Assembly: GCF_900112315.1 (NCBI RefSeq)
Contig: NZ_FOLL01000009.1
Span: 105,511 to 169,510 of the forward strand
Direction of reading: 5' to 3'
DNA: 64,000 nt
Source: Parapedobacter composti
Lineage (GTDB): Bacteria > Bacteroidota > Bacteroidia > Sphingobacteriales > Sphingobacteriaceae
The notes below the pieces were generated by a model that did no database searches, was not told where the DNA came from, and saw only the letters and a program-made list of their open reading frames with translations. Made by a program: the position numbers and the translations under genes. Every line of letters begins with the position of its first letter. Position 1 is the first letter of the stretch. Positions 8,926 through 16,585 of this stretch are shown here, piece after piece.

Positions 8926-9870
8926 TTACGCGGTCAGGAAAAGCTGCTTGGAGGTTTGGGGAATAAGGTTTAACGCCCTGGCCCGGTCAAAGAGAATCTG
9001 CACCGCCCGCCGGCCTTCATCACCCAGCGAAACAGAAAAACGATTAACATACAATTCAATATGTTTGTACATCACCGCTTCACTCATTGCCTGAGCATGG
9101 AAGCGGATGAATTCCAGGCCCGATTCGGGATTCGCCAACGCAAATTCCACACTTCTTCGGATCACTCGGTTTATTTTACGTTTGATGTCATCCGGCAATT
9201 CACGCTTGACAACGATTCCCCCCAGAGGAATCGGCGCCTCTGCCATTTTTTCCCAGTAGTCGCCCAAATCAATCACCTTGTGCAACCCCTTGTCTTGATA
9301 GGTAAACCGGTTTTCATGAATAATCAGCCCGAGATCTATCTGTCCGTCAAGCAGCGCCTGCTCAATATCCGAAAACAACAGTTCGGTCTTGTTTTTCAAT
9401 TGCGGAAAGGCCAGCCCAAGCAGAAAATTCGCGGTGGTATATCTTCCCGGGATCCCCACTCTCAGCTCACCACCGATCACCGACCCCCGATCACCGATCA
9501 CCGACCACCGATCACCGACCACCGACCCCCGATCACCGACCCCCGACCCCCGACCCCCGATCACCGCCCCCCCATCACCACCCACCAACTCCACCAATTC
9601 CGGCCGTTTGCAAATGAGCAGCGGACCTACACCAAACCCCAAGGCACTTCCCGCATCAAGCAACACATATGCTTCCACAGCATACGCATACGCATGATAG
9701 CTAAGTTTGGTGATGTCCAGTTCGCCCCGAAACGCCCGTTGGTTCAGGGTTTCCACGTCTTCGTAGTAGACCTCAACGTCCAATCCTTCGGTATCCACCT
9801 TGCCATGGATAAAGGCATCGAAAATGAACGTATCATTGGGGCAGGGAGAAAAACCTAACGAGAGCTTCAT
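8926..9870 (-). CDS. mqnD: 1,4-dihydroxy-6-naphthoate synthase, carrying a repeat-encoded insert
   Basis: This 314-residue protein has the MqnD opening LSLGFSPCPNDTFIFDAFIHG, the middle segment VGIPGRYTTANFLL, and the C-terminal region with the LIIHENRFTY histidine block. MqnD cleaves cyclic dehypoxanthinyl futalosine to dihydroxynaphthoate in the futalosine route to menaquinone. It is about 35-40 residues longer than usual. The excess is a Gly/Asp/Arg/Ser/Val-rich stretch at about residues 97-135 that is simply the translation of a heptamer repeat array. It sits between PELVELV and ELRVGIPG, a surface-loop position, and the frame stays open on both sides. The enzyme may tolerate it or be impaired. 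The gene for a small membrane protein ends 4 bp upstream. Confidence 0.9.
   Translation of the reverse strand: MKLSLGFSPCPNDTFIFDAFIHGKVDTEGLDVEVYYEDVETLNQRAFRGELDITKLSYHAYAYAVEAYVLLDAGSALGFGVGPLLICKRPELVELVGGDGGAVIGGRGSGVGDRGSVVGDRWSVIGDRGSVIGGELRVGIPGRYTTANFLLGLAFPQLKNKTELLFSDIEQALLDGQIDLGLIIHENRFTYQDKGLHKVIDLGDYWEKMAEAPIPLGGIVVKRELPDDIKRKINRVIRRSVEFALANPESGLEFIRFHAQAMSEAVMYKHIELYVNRFSVSLGDEGRRAVQILFDRARALNLIPQTSKQLFLTA
9471..9589. repeat. Heptamer array inside mqnD (17 units)
   Basis: Seventeen consecutive 7-bp units on the plus strand read CACCGAT, CACCGAC or CCCCGAT/CCCCGAC, with the last four degenerate. The mqnD coding strand therefore carries the G-rich form. Seven is coprime to three, so each 21 bp gives the same seven-residue pattern, and the translation shows VGDRGS/VIGDRGS-like periodicity. 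This array belongs to the same family as those near 32.4, 32.5, 44.5, 45.0, 47.4 and 51.8 kb. Confidence 0.95.
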
Positions 9871-9874
9871 CTCA

Positions 9875-10141
9875 TTACTGAATTATACCGATGTCCATTA
9901 TAAAAATCAATAACAACGCAGCTACAAAAGTAATCAAAACCACGCCACGGGCACTCCGTTCAAGCGCATTACGGTAGAAGAAGCGGACCAACAGCAGGTT
10001 AATTAACGCAGAAATGACATAAAGGCTCAGCGGCTTATTCCCCAGCATCATATTCCACGAGGTAAATAGGGTAAGCAGGTGCGCTATGGCCGGAGCCACT
10101 GCCCCGATGGCGCAGCCGAATATAAATGTGTTTCTTTTCAC
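9875..10141 (-). CDS. Small hydrophobic membrane protein, function unknown
   Basis: This 88-residue protein has three likely membrane helices: FIFGCAIGAVAPAIAHLLTL, then LYVISALINLLLVRFF, and VVLITFVAALLLIFIMDIG at the C-terminus. I do not recognise the family. Its start overlaps the stop of surE by 4 bp (10138-10141) and its stop lies 4 bp before mqnD, so it is the middle gene of a surE-orf-mqnD unit. The polybasic stretch FFYRNALERSARG between helices 2 and 3 suggests that loop faces the cytoplasm. Confidence 0.75.
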   Translation of the reverse strand: MKRNTFIFGCAIGAVAPAIAHLLTLFTSWNMMLGNKPLSLYVISALINLLLVRFFYRNALERSARGVVLITFVAALLLIFIMDIGIIQ

Positions 10142-10914
10142 CTAATTTCGAAACTCCAGGAGTTCAGCTCCGGTATTGCATGGTGGGCGGTCATGTCAAA
10201 CTGTACGGGTACGATAGAAGCGTAGCCGTTCTGTAACGCCCATACATCGGTATCTTCCCCCCTGTCACGCAGTTTGAACACACCCGTAAGCCAATAATAG
10301 CTTCTGTTGTAGGGATCTGTCCGCTCGTCAAACTCCTCTTCCCATTTGGCATCAGCTTGCCGGCAGATCTTTACTCCCTTGATATGCGGCACATTCGGAA
10401 AATTCACATTGAGCAGCGTCCCTTTAGGCAATCCGTTCGCCAACACCTGTTTAGCCACCTCCCGCACAAACGGTCTGCATGCCGAAAAATCGGCATCGTA
10501 ATCGAAGTCGTCATACGAAAAACCGACGGAGGGAATGCCTTCTATAGCACCTTCCACCGCGGCAGACATGGTGCCGGAGTAAAGAACATTAATGGAGTTG
10601 TTCAGGCCGTGATTAATGCCAGACACACAAATATCAGGCTTTCGCCCTTTGAACACCTTGTTTACAGCCAGTTTAACGCAATCCACAGGGGTACCAGAAC
10701 ACTTATACATTTCCACATCCGGATAGATATAGATACGGTCAATGCGCAGGGGCTTGCCAATCGTAATGGCATGGCCGGTGCCCGACTGCGGCCCCTCGGG
10801 CGCCACCACGGTTACCTGCCCCAGTTGTTGCATTTCCTCAATCAATACCTTAATCCCCGTTGCGGTTATACCGTCGTCATTGACGACAAGAATCGAAGGG
10901 CGTTTTTTAGCCAT
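10138..10914 (-). CDS. surE: 5'/3'-nucleotidase SurE
   Basis: This 258-residue protein begins KRPSILVVNDDGITATGIKVL, where NDDG is the SurE metal-binding motif. It continues with VVAPEGPQSGTGHAITI and VSGINHGLNNSINVLYSGTMSAAVEGAIEG, another metal and active-site region. SurE dephosphorylates nucleoside monophosphates and short polyphosphates and supports stationary-phase survival. The length is typical. It is followed, with a 4-bp overlap, by a small membrane protein and then mqnD. A terminator for the csbD-like gene separates surE from its upstream neighbour. Confidence 0.95.
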   Translation of the reverse strand: MAKKRPSILVVNDDGITATGIKVLIEEMQQLGQVTVVAPEGPQSGTGHAITIGKPLRIDRIYIYPDVEMYKCSGTPVDCVKLAVNKVFKGRKPDICVSGINHGLNNSINVLYSGTMSAAVEGAIEGIPSVGFSYDDFDYDADFSACRPFVREVAKQVLANGLPKGTLLNVNFPNVPHIKGVKICRQADAKWEEEFDERTDPYNRSYYWLTGVFKLRDRGEDTDVWALQNGYASIVPVQFDMTAHHAIPELNSWSFEIR

Positions 10915-10924
10915 GGCGCTAAGT

Positions 10925-10964
10925 TAAAAAGAAAAGCGTTACAGACAATACCGTAACGCTTCTC
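10925..10964 (-). terminator. Rho-independent terminator after the CsbD-like gene
   Basis: On the minus strand AGCGTTAC (10960-10953) pairs with GTAACGCT (10942-10935) across a 10-nt loop, with flanking GA-rich pairs, and is followed by TTTTCTTTTT. It lies 19 bp past the stop of the CsbD-like gene. Confidence 0.8.
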
Positions 10965-10982
10965 TCCTCAATCTTAAGCAAG

Positions 10983-11168
10983 TTATAAGCTGTTCAGCCA
11001 ATCGACCACCTCATCCCGGGCTTTGCCTGTCCGTTGTTGAAGTCTACCTATCAGTTCATCTTCCTGGCCTTCTTCATACATCAAATCGTCATCGGTCAAA
11101 TCGGCATACTCTTGCTTAACTTTTCCCTTTACAACGTTCCAGTTACCTTTCCATTTTAAATCGCTCAT
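10983..11168 (-). CDS. CsbD-like stress protein
   Basis: This 61-residue acidic protein matches the CsbD family in size and pattern: LKWKGNWNVVKGKVKQEYADLTDDDL, then EEGQEDELIGRLQQRTGKARDEV. CsbD-like proteins are small, induced by stress or in stationary phase in many bacteria, and of unknown molecular function. The gene is monocistronic, bounded by the ompA terminator upstream and its own terminator downstream. No signal peptide is present, so it is cytoplasmic. Confidence 0.85.
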   Translation of the reverse strand: MSDLKWKGNWNVVKGKVKQEYADLTDDDLMYEEGQEDELIGRLQQRTGKARDEVVDWLNSL

Positions 11169-11246
11169 AACTTTTTCCTTTTTTGATATCCTACCTATCT
11201 AACACCTCACAGTCGAAAAAGTTTGGCACCGTCACGGCCCCATAAA

Positions 11247-11283
11247 CGAAAAACGGCCAGCTCTGGGAGCTGGCCGTCTTCTT
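11247..11283 (-). terminator. Strong terminator after the ompA-like gene
   Basis: The perfect 11-bp stem ACGGCCAGCTC / GAGCTGGCCGT (11253-11277) has a 3-nt loop. The minus-strand 3' side continues into a T-run, and the plus-strand 3' side is also T-rich. It starts about 30 bp past the OmpA stop codon. Confidence 0.9.
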
Positions 11284-11312
11284 TTCGTATAATCTTTCCC
11301 TCTGGGAGCCGA

Positions 11313-12674
11313 TTAACGGTTTACTTTGATTTCAACACGACGGTTAAGGATACGGCCTTCTTCAGTCGCATTTGAAGCAATCGGAGCCGACTCACCAAAT
11401 GCTTGGATATTAATCTTTGATGCGTCAACACCAGAGTTCACCAAGTATTGTTTAACAGAGTTAGCGCGATCCCTTGACAAGTTCAAGTTGTAAGCCTCAG
11501 TACCTTCTGAAGATGCATGTCCATCCAGTGTTACGCTGCCACCGCTTTGACGCAGGTCAGAAGACAATTTGTCAAGGGTAGAGTAAGACTCAGTCTTCAA
11601 TACAGAGCTATCAAATTCAAACTGGATGTTTTGGTACGTAGACGCAGCAGCTTGTGTTTGCGGCTCAGGGAATTTGATAGGGCATCCAGAACCGTCAACT
11701 TGCGTGCCGGCAGGCGTACCTGGGCATTTGTCAAATTTGTCAGACACGCCGTCGCCATCTTCGTCGCGGCTCAACTCGTCAACAAGGCCTTCCAGTGTAG
11801 ATACACGTTGCTTCAACGCTTCAAGCTCATTACGCAATGAAGGATCTTTCAACTCATCATACAAGGTAGACACAGGGTTGTGCCAAGTCAAATCCGGTTT
11901 TGAAGAAGAACCCAACGAGAATTCCAAACCTGCATAGGTGTAAGAAAACTTATCGGTCCTGTTATTATTCGCTACCAAACCGTAAAGGTTATTACCACCG
12001 GTATAGTTCATGGTATGGCCCAAATCCAATGCTACACGGTCAGACAGTTTGAATTTAACACCCACACCTACCGGGATATACCGCTCAAGGATGTAATCGC
12101 GGTCGCCATCAGGCCCAAAAGAACCTTCGCCTGTAGCAGCACCTGAATTACCGTCACGGTCAGTGTAGTTGGTCGGCGTATATGCCATCAACCCGAAACC
12201 AGCGCTGGCATAGAAGTTAACTGCATTTTCCCTTCTTAAGAAGTCAATGGTCAACAACTGGAACACACCTGAAATGCTACCAGCCAATTGAACTTGGGTT
12301 TCTGCAGATTCGAAGCTTCCCGGAGTAGCACCACGACCAGCAACAGGTCCAGCGCTTCCATGGTTAGCTGCGAAAATACGACCACGGTTCAAATTACCTT
12401 GCAAGCTAAACAAGTGAGAGAATTGCTTGCGCAGGGAAATTCCGTAGTATTCACGTACGTTATAATCGAACAGATTTTCCTGACCGCCAAACGGGCTTGA
12501 ATAACCAGTTACTACCGCAGGGAGGGTAACACCTCCGTTCACACCTATAGACCACGTCCTGTATTGAGATCTCCCTCCAAATACAGTCGGCTCCTGTGCC
12601 TGTGCCGTCTCAGCCAACCCTAAGGCTGCTACCAGCGAACAAGCAACTGCCGTTTTGATTGTAGAATAATTCAT
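11313..12674 (-). CDS. OmpA-family outer-membrane protein with TSP3-type linker
   Basis: I place the start at 12674 (MNYSTIKTAVACSLV...ETAQAQ), a clean signal peptide, rather than at a longer upstream in-frame ATG. The roughly 453-residue protein has an N-terminal eight-stranded-barrel-like region (about residues 30-250), then a coiled-coil stretch (LRNELEALKQRVSTLEGLVDEL). A calcium-binding thrombospondin type 3 repeat (DEDGDGVSDKFDKCPG) follows, then a C-terminal OmpA peptidoglycan-binding domain with LDGHASSEGTEAYNLNLSRDRA and NRRVEIKVNR. It anchors the outer membrane to peptidoglycan. Codon use is relaxed and AT-richer than its neighbours, common for abundant porins. A good promoter and a strong terminator bracket it as a single-gene unit. 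Confidence 0.93.
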   Translation of the reverse strand: MNYSTIKTAVACSLVAALGLAETAQAQEPTVFGGRSQYRTWSIGVNGGVTLPAVVTGYSSPFGGQENLFDYNVREYYGISLRKQFSHLFSLQGNLNRGRIFAANHGSAGPVAGRGATPGSFESAETQVQLAGSISGVFQLLTIDFLRRENAVNFYASAGFGLMAYTPTNYTDRDGNSGAATGEGSFGPDGDRDYILERYIPVGVGVKFKLSDRVALDLGHTMNYTGGNNLYGLVANNNRTDKFSYTYAGLEFSLGSSSKPDLTWHNPVSTLYDELKDPSLRNELEALKQRVSTLEGLVDELSRDEDGDGVSDKFDKCPGTPAGTQVDGSGCPIKFPEPQTQAAASTYQNIQFEFDSSVLKTESYSTLDKLSSDLRQSGGSVTLDGHASSEGTEAYNLNLSRDRANSVKQYLVNSGVDASKINIQAFGESAPIASNATEEGRILNRRVEIKVNR

Positions 12675-12722
12675 ACTCTTGTTTTTTTTAAGGTTAAAAA
12701 TTTTTAATTGTCTAATTTTTCG

Positions 12723-12752
12723 CAAAAATAACCAATAGTTTGATTCACGCAA
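12723..12752 (-). promoter_or_regulatory. Promoter of the ompA-like gene
   Basis: The minus strand reads TTG (12752-12750), a 19-nt spacer, then TATTTTTG (12730-12723), matching the Bacteroidota sigma-A type TTG/TAnnTTTG. It lies about 50 bp upstream of the ATG at 12674, which supports that start codon. Confidence 0.7.
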
Positions 12753-13039
12753 CATTTGCAAATACTATTCCAGTTTTTCCCGTTTTAGTGATTTTTCAAA
12801 AAAAATAACACCAAAACAGTGCCTCTTACGGCCAACAAACGCTATATTTTATTGCCATACAATCAGTTACACACATCCCGTCAAAAAATCCGCTTAAGCT
12901 ACTGGTAACTATTCCGGCCTTGCCAAAGACTGTTTGCAGCTCCCGCAATCCCGTTCCACATTTCCCGATGCTATTGTCCAGTTTATTGGTCAGTCCCGCA
13001 AGGACGCCGTAAAGCTACAGATAATCTGCAGCGTTTCCT
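12753..13039. other. Intergenic region without a recognised gene
   Basis: About 290 bp lie between the ompA promoter and the pit terminator. I see no open frame of note, no tRNA-like fold and no tandem repeat. The left part is AT-rich and could hold upstream promoter elements. Confidence 0.5.
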
Positions 13040-13066
13040 AAAAAAAGGAAGATATTTTATCTTTCC
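13040..13066 (-). terminator. Terminator after the Pit transporter gene
   Basis: On the minus strand GGAAAGATA, a short A-rich loop and TATCTTCC form a hairpin followed directly by seven T residues. It starts 3 bp beyond the stop codon of the transporter. Confidence 0.85.
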
Positions 13067-13068
13067 CG

Positions 13069-14079
13069 TTAAAAAAGAAAATGAATAACACAAAACGTTA
13101 TCCCCGCTAACAGCGCCGACACCGGAATCGTAAGAATCCATGCCCATAATAAGCTAATGGTAACCCCCCAACGCACGGCAGACACCCGCTTCACCACGCC
13201 AACACCAATAATAGACCCCGTAATGGTATGGGTAGTCGAAACGGGAATACCGAAGTGCTCGGTAATGCCCAGTGTAACTGCGCCCGCCGTTTCGGCTCCA
13301 ACGCCTTCCAGTGCAGTCACCTTCGTGATTTTGGTCCCCATAGTCTTCACGATTTTCCATCCTCCGCTCATCGTACCCAACGCGATTGCCGAATAACAGG
13401 TGAGTGGTATCCATTCCGGCATGGCATCATCAATCTGCAGGTAGCCGCCCGCCACCATAGCCACAAAAATAATCCCCATTACCTTCTGCGCATCGTTGCC
13501 CCCATGCGCAAAACTCAGTGCAGCCGAAGAAACCAGTTGCAGCTTTTTGAACCACCATTCCGCCACGGAAGGCCTGGCGTGCTTGGCAATATTAATGATA
13601 ACCAACGTAATGATGATGGCGATAATCATACCTACCAGCGGAGCCAGCACGATGAACGAAATGATTTTCAAGGTCGCATTGATATTGATAGCGCCCAGCA
13701 CACTGTCGCCCAGGATAAAAGCGTGTGTCATCCCGGCACCTGCAAATCCGCCGATCAAGGTATGCGAAGAACTTGATGGCACTCCATAATACCAGGTAAA
13801 TAGGTTCCAGCCAATAGCAGCTATCAACCCGGCGAATATAACTTCCAGCGTAATATACTCCTCCAGCACCGTTTTGGCCACGGTGTTGGCTACCTTGTGA
13901 TCCGTAAAATAAAAATAGGCAGCAAAGTTGAAGGCCGCCGCCCAGAGCACAGCCTGGAAAGGCGACAGTACTTTTGTGGACACAATCGTCGCAATTGAAT
14001 TGGCAGCATCGTGGAAGCCATTGATGTAGTCAAATGCAATGGCGAGAATAATAACAATAACCAATAGTGTGGTGACCAT
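13069..14079 (-). CDS. pit: Inorganic phosphate transporter, Pit/PHO4 family
   Basis: This 336-residue polytopic protein contains both duplicated PHO4 signatures: DYINGFHDAANSIAT near the N-terminus and FAHGGNDAQKVMG in the second half. Ten or so hydrophobic helices are visible. Pit proteins import phosphate as a metal-phosphate complex with protons. At 336 residues it is a compact form lacking the long central cytoplasmic loop of E. coli PitA. The gene follows a DUF47 (PhoU-like) gene by 19 bp, the usual Pit accessory partner, so the two form a functional pair. Confidence 0.93.
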   Translation of the reverse strand: MVTTLLVIVIILAIAFDYINGFHDAANSIATIVSTKVLSPFQAVLWAAAFNFAAYFYFTDHKVANTVAKTVLEEYITLEVIFAGLIAAIGWNLFTWYYGVPSSSSHTLIGGFAGAGMTHAFILGDSVLGAININATLKIISFIVLAPLVGMIIAIIITLVIINIAKHARPSVAEWWFKKLQLVSSAALSFAHGGNDAQKVMGIIFVAMVAGGYLQIDDAMPEWIPLTCYSAIALGTMSGGWKIVKTMGTKITKVTALEGVGAETAGAVTLGITEHFGIPVSTTHTITGSIIGVGVVKRVSAVRWGVTISLLWAWILTIPVSALLAGITFCVIHFLF

Positions 14080-14098
14080 GCTATGCGTGCGGTTATTA

Positions 14099-14746
14099 TC
14101 AGGCGTTTTTCACTAAGATGCTTTCCAACACATTGGCCACGTCCTCGCATTTATCCGTGGCGGTTTCCATCGCAGACAGTACTTCCTTGTATTTAATCAG
14201 TGCAATAGCATCCTTCTCAAACTCAAACAGCTCGCCCACGGCTTTATCGAAGATATAATCGGCCTTGTTTTCGATGCTATTGATGCGCACGCAGGAGTCC
14301 GTGATGTTCCGGATGTTTTTCAGGTTGCGCAGTTCATGCACAGCTTTCGCCACGTCCTCGGTAGCCTCCAAAATAAGGTCGGCCATCTCAATCATGGGGT
14401 CAGTAATCTGATCAAGCTTATACAGTTCTATCCGGTTGGATGAGCCGTGGATAAAGTCAGCCACGTCGTCCAACGAGCTGGCTAACGTATGGATATCTTC
14501 CCGATCAAACGGCGTAATGAAGTTTTTTCCCAACTCCAGGTGTATCTGGTGCGAAATATCGTCGCCCCGATGTTCCAGATCTTCAATCTTCCTGCAGAGG
14601 TCCTTCCGTTTGGTAACATCCGCAAGGTTTACCAGTTCCTTCAGCAGCTTAGCCATGTCTATCAGGTTATTGCTTGCCTGTTCAAAAAGCGGAAAAAACT
14701 TCTTGTCTTTAGGAACGAAATATTGGAATATGCTGTTGAGCGACAT
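14099..14746 (-). CDS. DUF47 / PhoU-like accessory protein of Pit
   Basis: I prefer the start at 14746 (MSLNSIFQYFVPKDKKFFPLFEQ), the usual beginning of this family, over an ATG 18 bp further upstream. The roughly 215-residue protein is all-helical with paired acidic motifs: RKIEDLEHRGDDISHQI, PFDREDIHTLASSLDDVADFIHG, and later NKADYIFDKAV. DUF47 proteins are PhoU relatives that modulate or are required for Pit-type transport. The transporter starts 19 bp downstream. The second acidic motif (DREDIHTLASSLDDVAD) is the best-preserved family signature. Confidence 0.9.
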   Translation of the reverse strand: MSLNSIFQYFVPKDKKFFPLFEQASNNLIDMAKLLKELVNLADVTKRKDLCRKIEDLEHRGDDISHQIHLELGKNFITPFDREDIHTLASSLDDVADFIHGSSNRIELYKLDQITDPMIEMADLILEATEDVAKAVHELRNLKNIRNITDSCVRINSIENKADYIFDKAVGELFEFEKDAIALIKYKEVLSAMETATDKCEDVANVLESILVKNA

Positions 14747-14835
14747 ACATAGAAATTTAGGCAAAAATACAACGTTAATGTTAATTTAATGTTAACTAAC
14801 AAACTGTTCTCCGTTAAGCCCTGTCGGCCCGGTTA

Positions 14836-15873
14836 CTACAGCGACGGCTTAACCTTTTCCAGGGTAAATGCAAAAGTAGTCCCCAAACCTTCAGTACTGC
14901 GCACGTTGATGGTCTGTTCGTGCGCCTCTATAATATGTTTCACGATGGCGAGCCCCAGGCCTGAGCCACCTATCTTGCGCGACCGGCTCTTGTCCGTCCG
15001 GTAAAACCGCTCAAACACCCGCGGAAGATTCTTTTCTTCAATACCGATGCCATCGTCGGTCACCTCCACCAAAACGGTTTCAAACAACTCATATATCCGG
15101 ATATCCGTACACCCGTTGGCTTTTCCATATTTCAATGAGTTGTCAATGAGGTTCACCAATACCTGCCTAATCTTTTCCCTGTCGGCCATCACCATCATCG
15201 GATGCTGGTACTTTTCTTTAAATACCAACGTAATGTTATGGCTCTTTGCCTTATCTTCCATGGATTCCATAACCTCCTTAACCAGTGTCACCAAATCAAA
15301 TTTCTGGTAGGTGATGGGAATCTGCCCGCTTTCCAGTTTGGATATCTCATCCAGATCCTTAATCAAGAAAGTCAACCTATCGAGATTCTGGGAGGCTTTC
15401 ATCAGAAATTGGGCTGCCATCTCCGGGTCCTCCTGCACCATGCCTTCCTGCAGCGCATCAATATAGCCCTGTATGGCAAACAGCGGAGTTTTGAATTCAT
15501 GCGAAATATTGGCCAGAAACTCCCGGCGGAACCGTTCCTGTTCCTTCAGCGTATCAATCTCCTTCTTTTTTTCCTTGGCCCAGTCACGCACTTGCTGTTC
15601 CACATCATTGATGGGATCATCACTCATCCGGTCGCCCAGCGCCGCTTTGAGATCCTTTCCCAGTTTGAGGTTATGGATAAGCTTATAGATTAGCTTTATC
15701 TTATTATAAATATACCGCTGAAACAGGTAATAAAATGCAACAAAGCTGATGGTAAACGATATGGCCAGCGTAATCAGAAAGTATCCCCAGCTTTGCTGGA
15801 AATAAAAATTCATACAAGCGATGGATAAGCCCACCGCAAAGGCGTTGATAAATACGAGCAAAATAAACCGCAT
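14836..15873 (-). CDS. Membrane sensor histidine kinase (PhoR-like)
   Basis: This 345-residue kinase has two adjacent membrane helices (residues about 4-23 and 31-52) with almost no periplasmic loop between them. A linker helix and a HisKA segment follow, REFLANISHEFKTPL with the phospho-acceptor His near residue 125. The HATPase has an N-box (LVNLIDNSLKYG), DDGIGIEEKNLPRVFERFYR and GGSGLGLAIVKHI. The missing sensor loop means it probably senses the membrane or a partner protein. No response regulator lies next to it. Its neighbours are psd (12 bp upstream) and the DUF47/Pit phosphate genes, so a phosphate-related PhoR-type role is plausible but unproven. Confidence 0.9.
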   Translation of the reverse strand: MRFILLVFINAFAVGLSIACMNFYFQQSWGYFLITLAISFTISFVAFYYLFQRYIYNKIKLIYKLIHNLKLGKDLKAALGDRMSDDPINDVEQQVRDWAKEKKKEIDTLKEQERFRREFLANISHEFKTPLFAIQGYIDALQEGMVQEDPEMAAQFLMKASQNLDRLTFLIKDLDEISKLESGQIPITYQKFDLVTLVKEVMESMEDKAKSHNITLVFKEKYQHPMMVMADREKIRQVLVNLIDNSLKYGKANGCTDIRIYELFETVLVEVTDDGIGIEEKNLPRVFERFYRTDKSRSRKIGGSGLGLAIVKHIIEAHEQTINVRSTEGLGTTFAFTLEKVKPSL

Positions 15874-15885
15874 CGCAGTAACTGA

Positions 15886-16545
15886 TTATTCGAAACGCCC
15901 AAGAACCGTTAGCCCGCCGGAAACCTTATCCCCAATCTTCACGTCCACTTTGGCATCCAATGGCAAAAACACGTCCACGCGAGAACCGAACTTGATAAAC
16001 CCAAATTCCTCGCCCTGTTTAACCGCTGCTCCCTCCTTCACGTACCAAACGATGCGCCGGGCCAGGGCGCCGGCAATCTGGCGGAATAAGATTTCCCTGC
16101 CTTGCGCTGTACGAACCGCTATGCTGGTCCGCTCATTAAGTGCCGATGACTTCGGGTGCCATGCCACCAGGTATTTTCCAGGATGGTACCGGAAAAACGT
16201 AACCTCGCCGCTCACCGGATTACGGTTGATATGCACGTTCACGGGCGACATGAAAATGGATACCTGGATGCGCTTATCGTTAAAGTATTCGGTTTCCTCC
16301 GTTTCTTCGATGACCACCACTTGTCCATCAGCAGGACATAAGACGATATTGTCATCGGTGATGATGGTCCGTTTCGGGTTCCTGAAAAACTGCAGAACGG
16401 TAAAAAACAGCAAAAACGAAAGAATATACACACCCCAAACAACCAGTTCATTATCCGGAATCAGGTAATGAACCAGGGCATTGGCCACAAAAATAACCAA
16501 CAAGGTGATAGCGATAGAGGTATAGCCTTCTTTATGGATGGTCAT
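15886..16545 (-). CDS. psd: Phosphatidylserine decarboxylase, short form
   Basis: This 219-residue protein is of the short archaeal/Bacteroidota type. It has two N-terminal membrane helices (TSIAITLLVIFVANALVHYL and VVWGVYILSFLLFFTVLQFF), then CPADGQVVVIEETEETEYF, MSPVNVHINRNPVSG and HPKSSALNERT. The self-cleavage site is in IKFGSRVDV, where cleavage between Gly and Ser creates the pyruvoyl group. It makes phosphatidylethanolamine from phosphatidylserine at the inner membrane. No pssA is adjacent. The histidine kinase gene starts 12 bp downstream. Confidence 0.93.
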   Translation of the reverse strand: MTIHKEGYTSIAITLLVIFVANALVHYLIPDNELVVWGVYILSFLLFFTVLQFFRNPKRTIITDDNIVLCPADGQVVVIEETEETEYFNDKRIQVSIFMSPVNVHINRNPVSGEVTFFRYHPGKYLVAWHPKSSALNERTSIAVRTAQGREILFRQIAGALARRIVWYVKEGAAVKQGEEFGFIKFGSRVDVFLPLDAKVDVKIGDKVSGGLTVLGRFE

Positions 16546-16585
16546 GCATCAAATTTATAAATGGCAAACTTACATAAAAATATAC

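Noticed and set aside
9061..9858. Plus-strand 265-codon frame across mqnD
   Set aside because: It is a shadow of mqnD; its Pro-rich middle is the complementary reading of the heptamer array.
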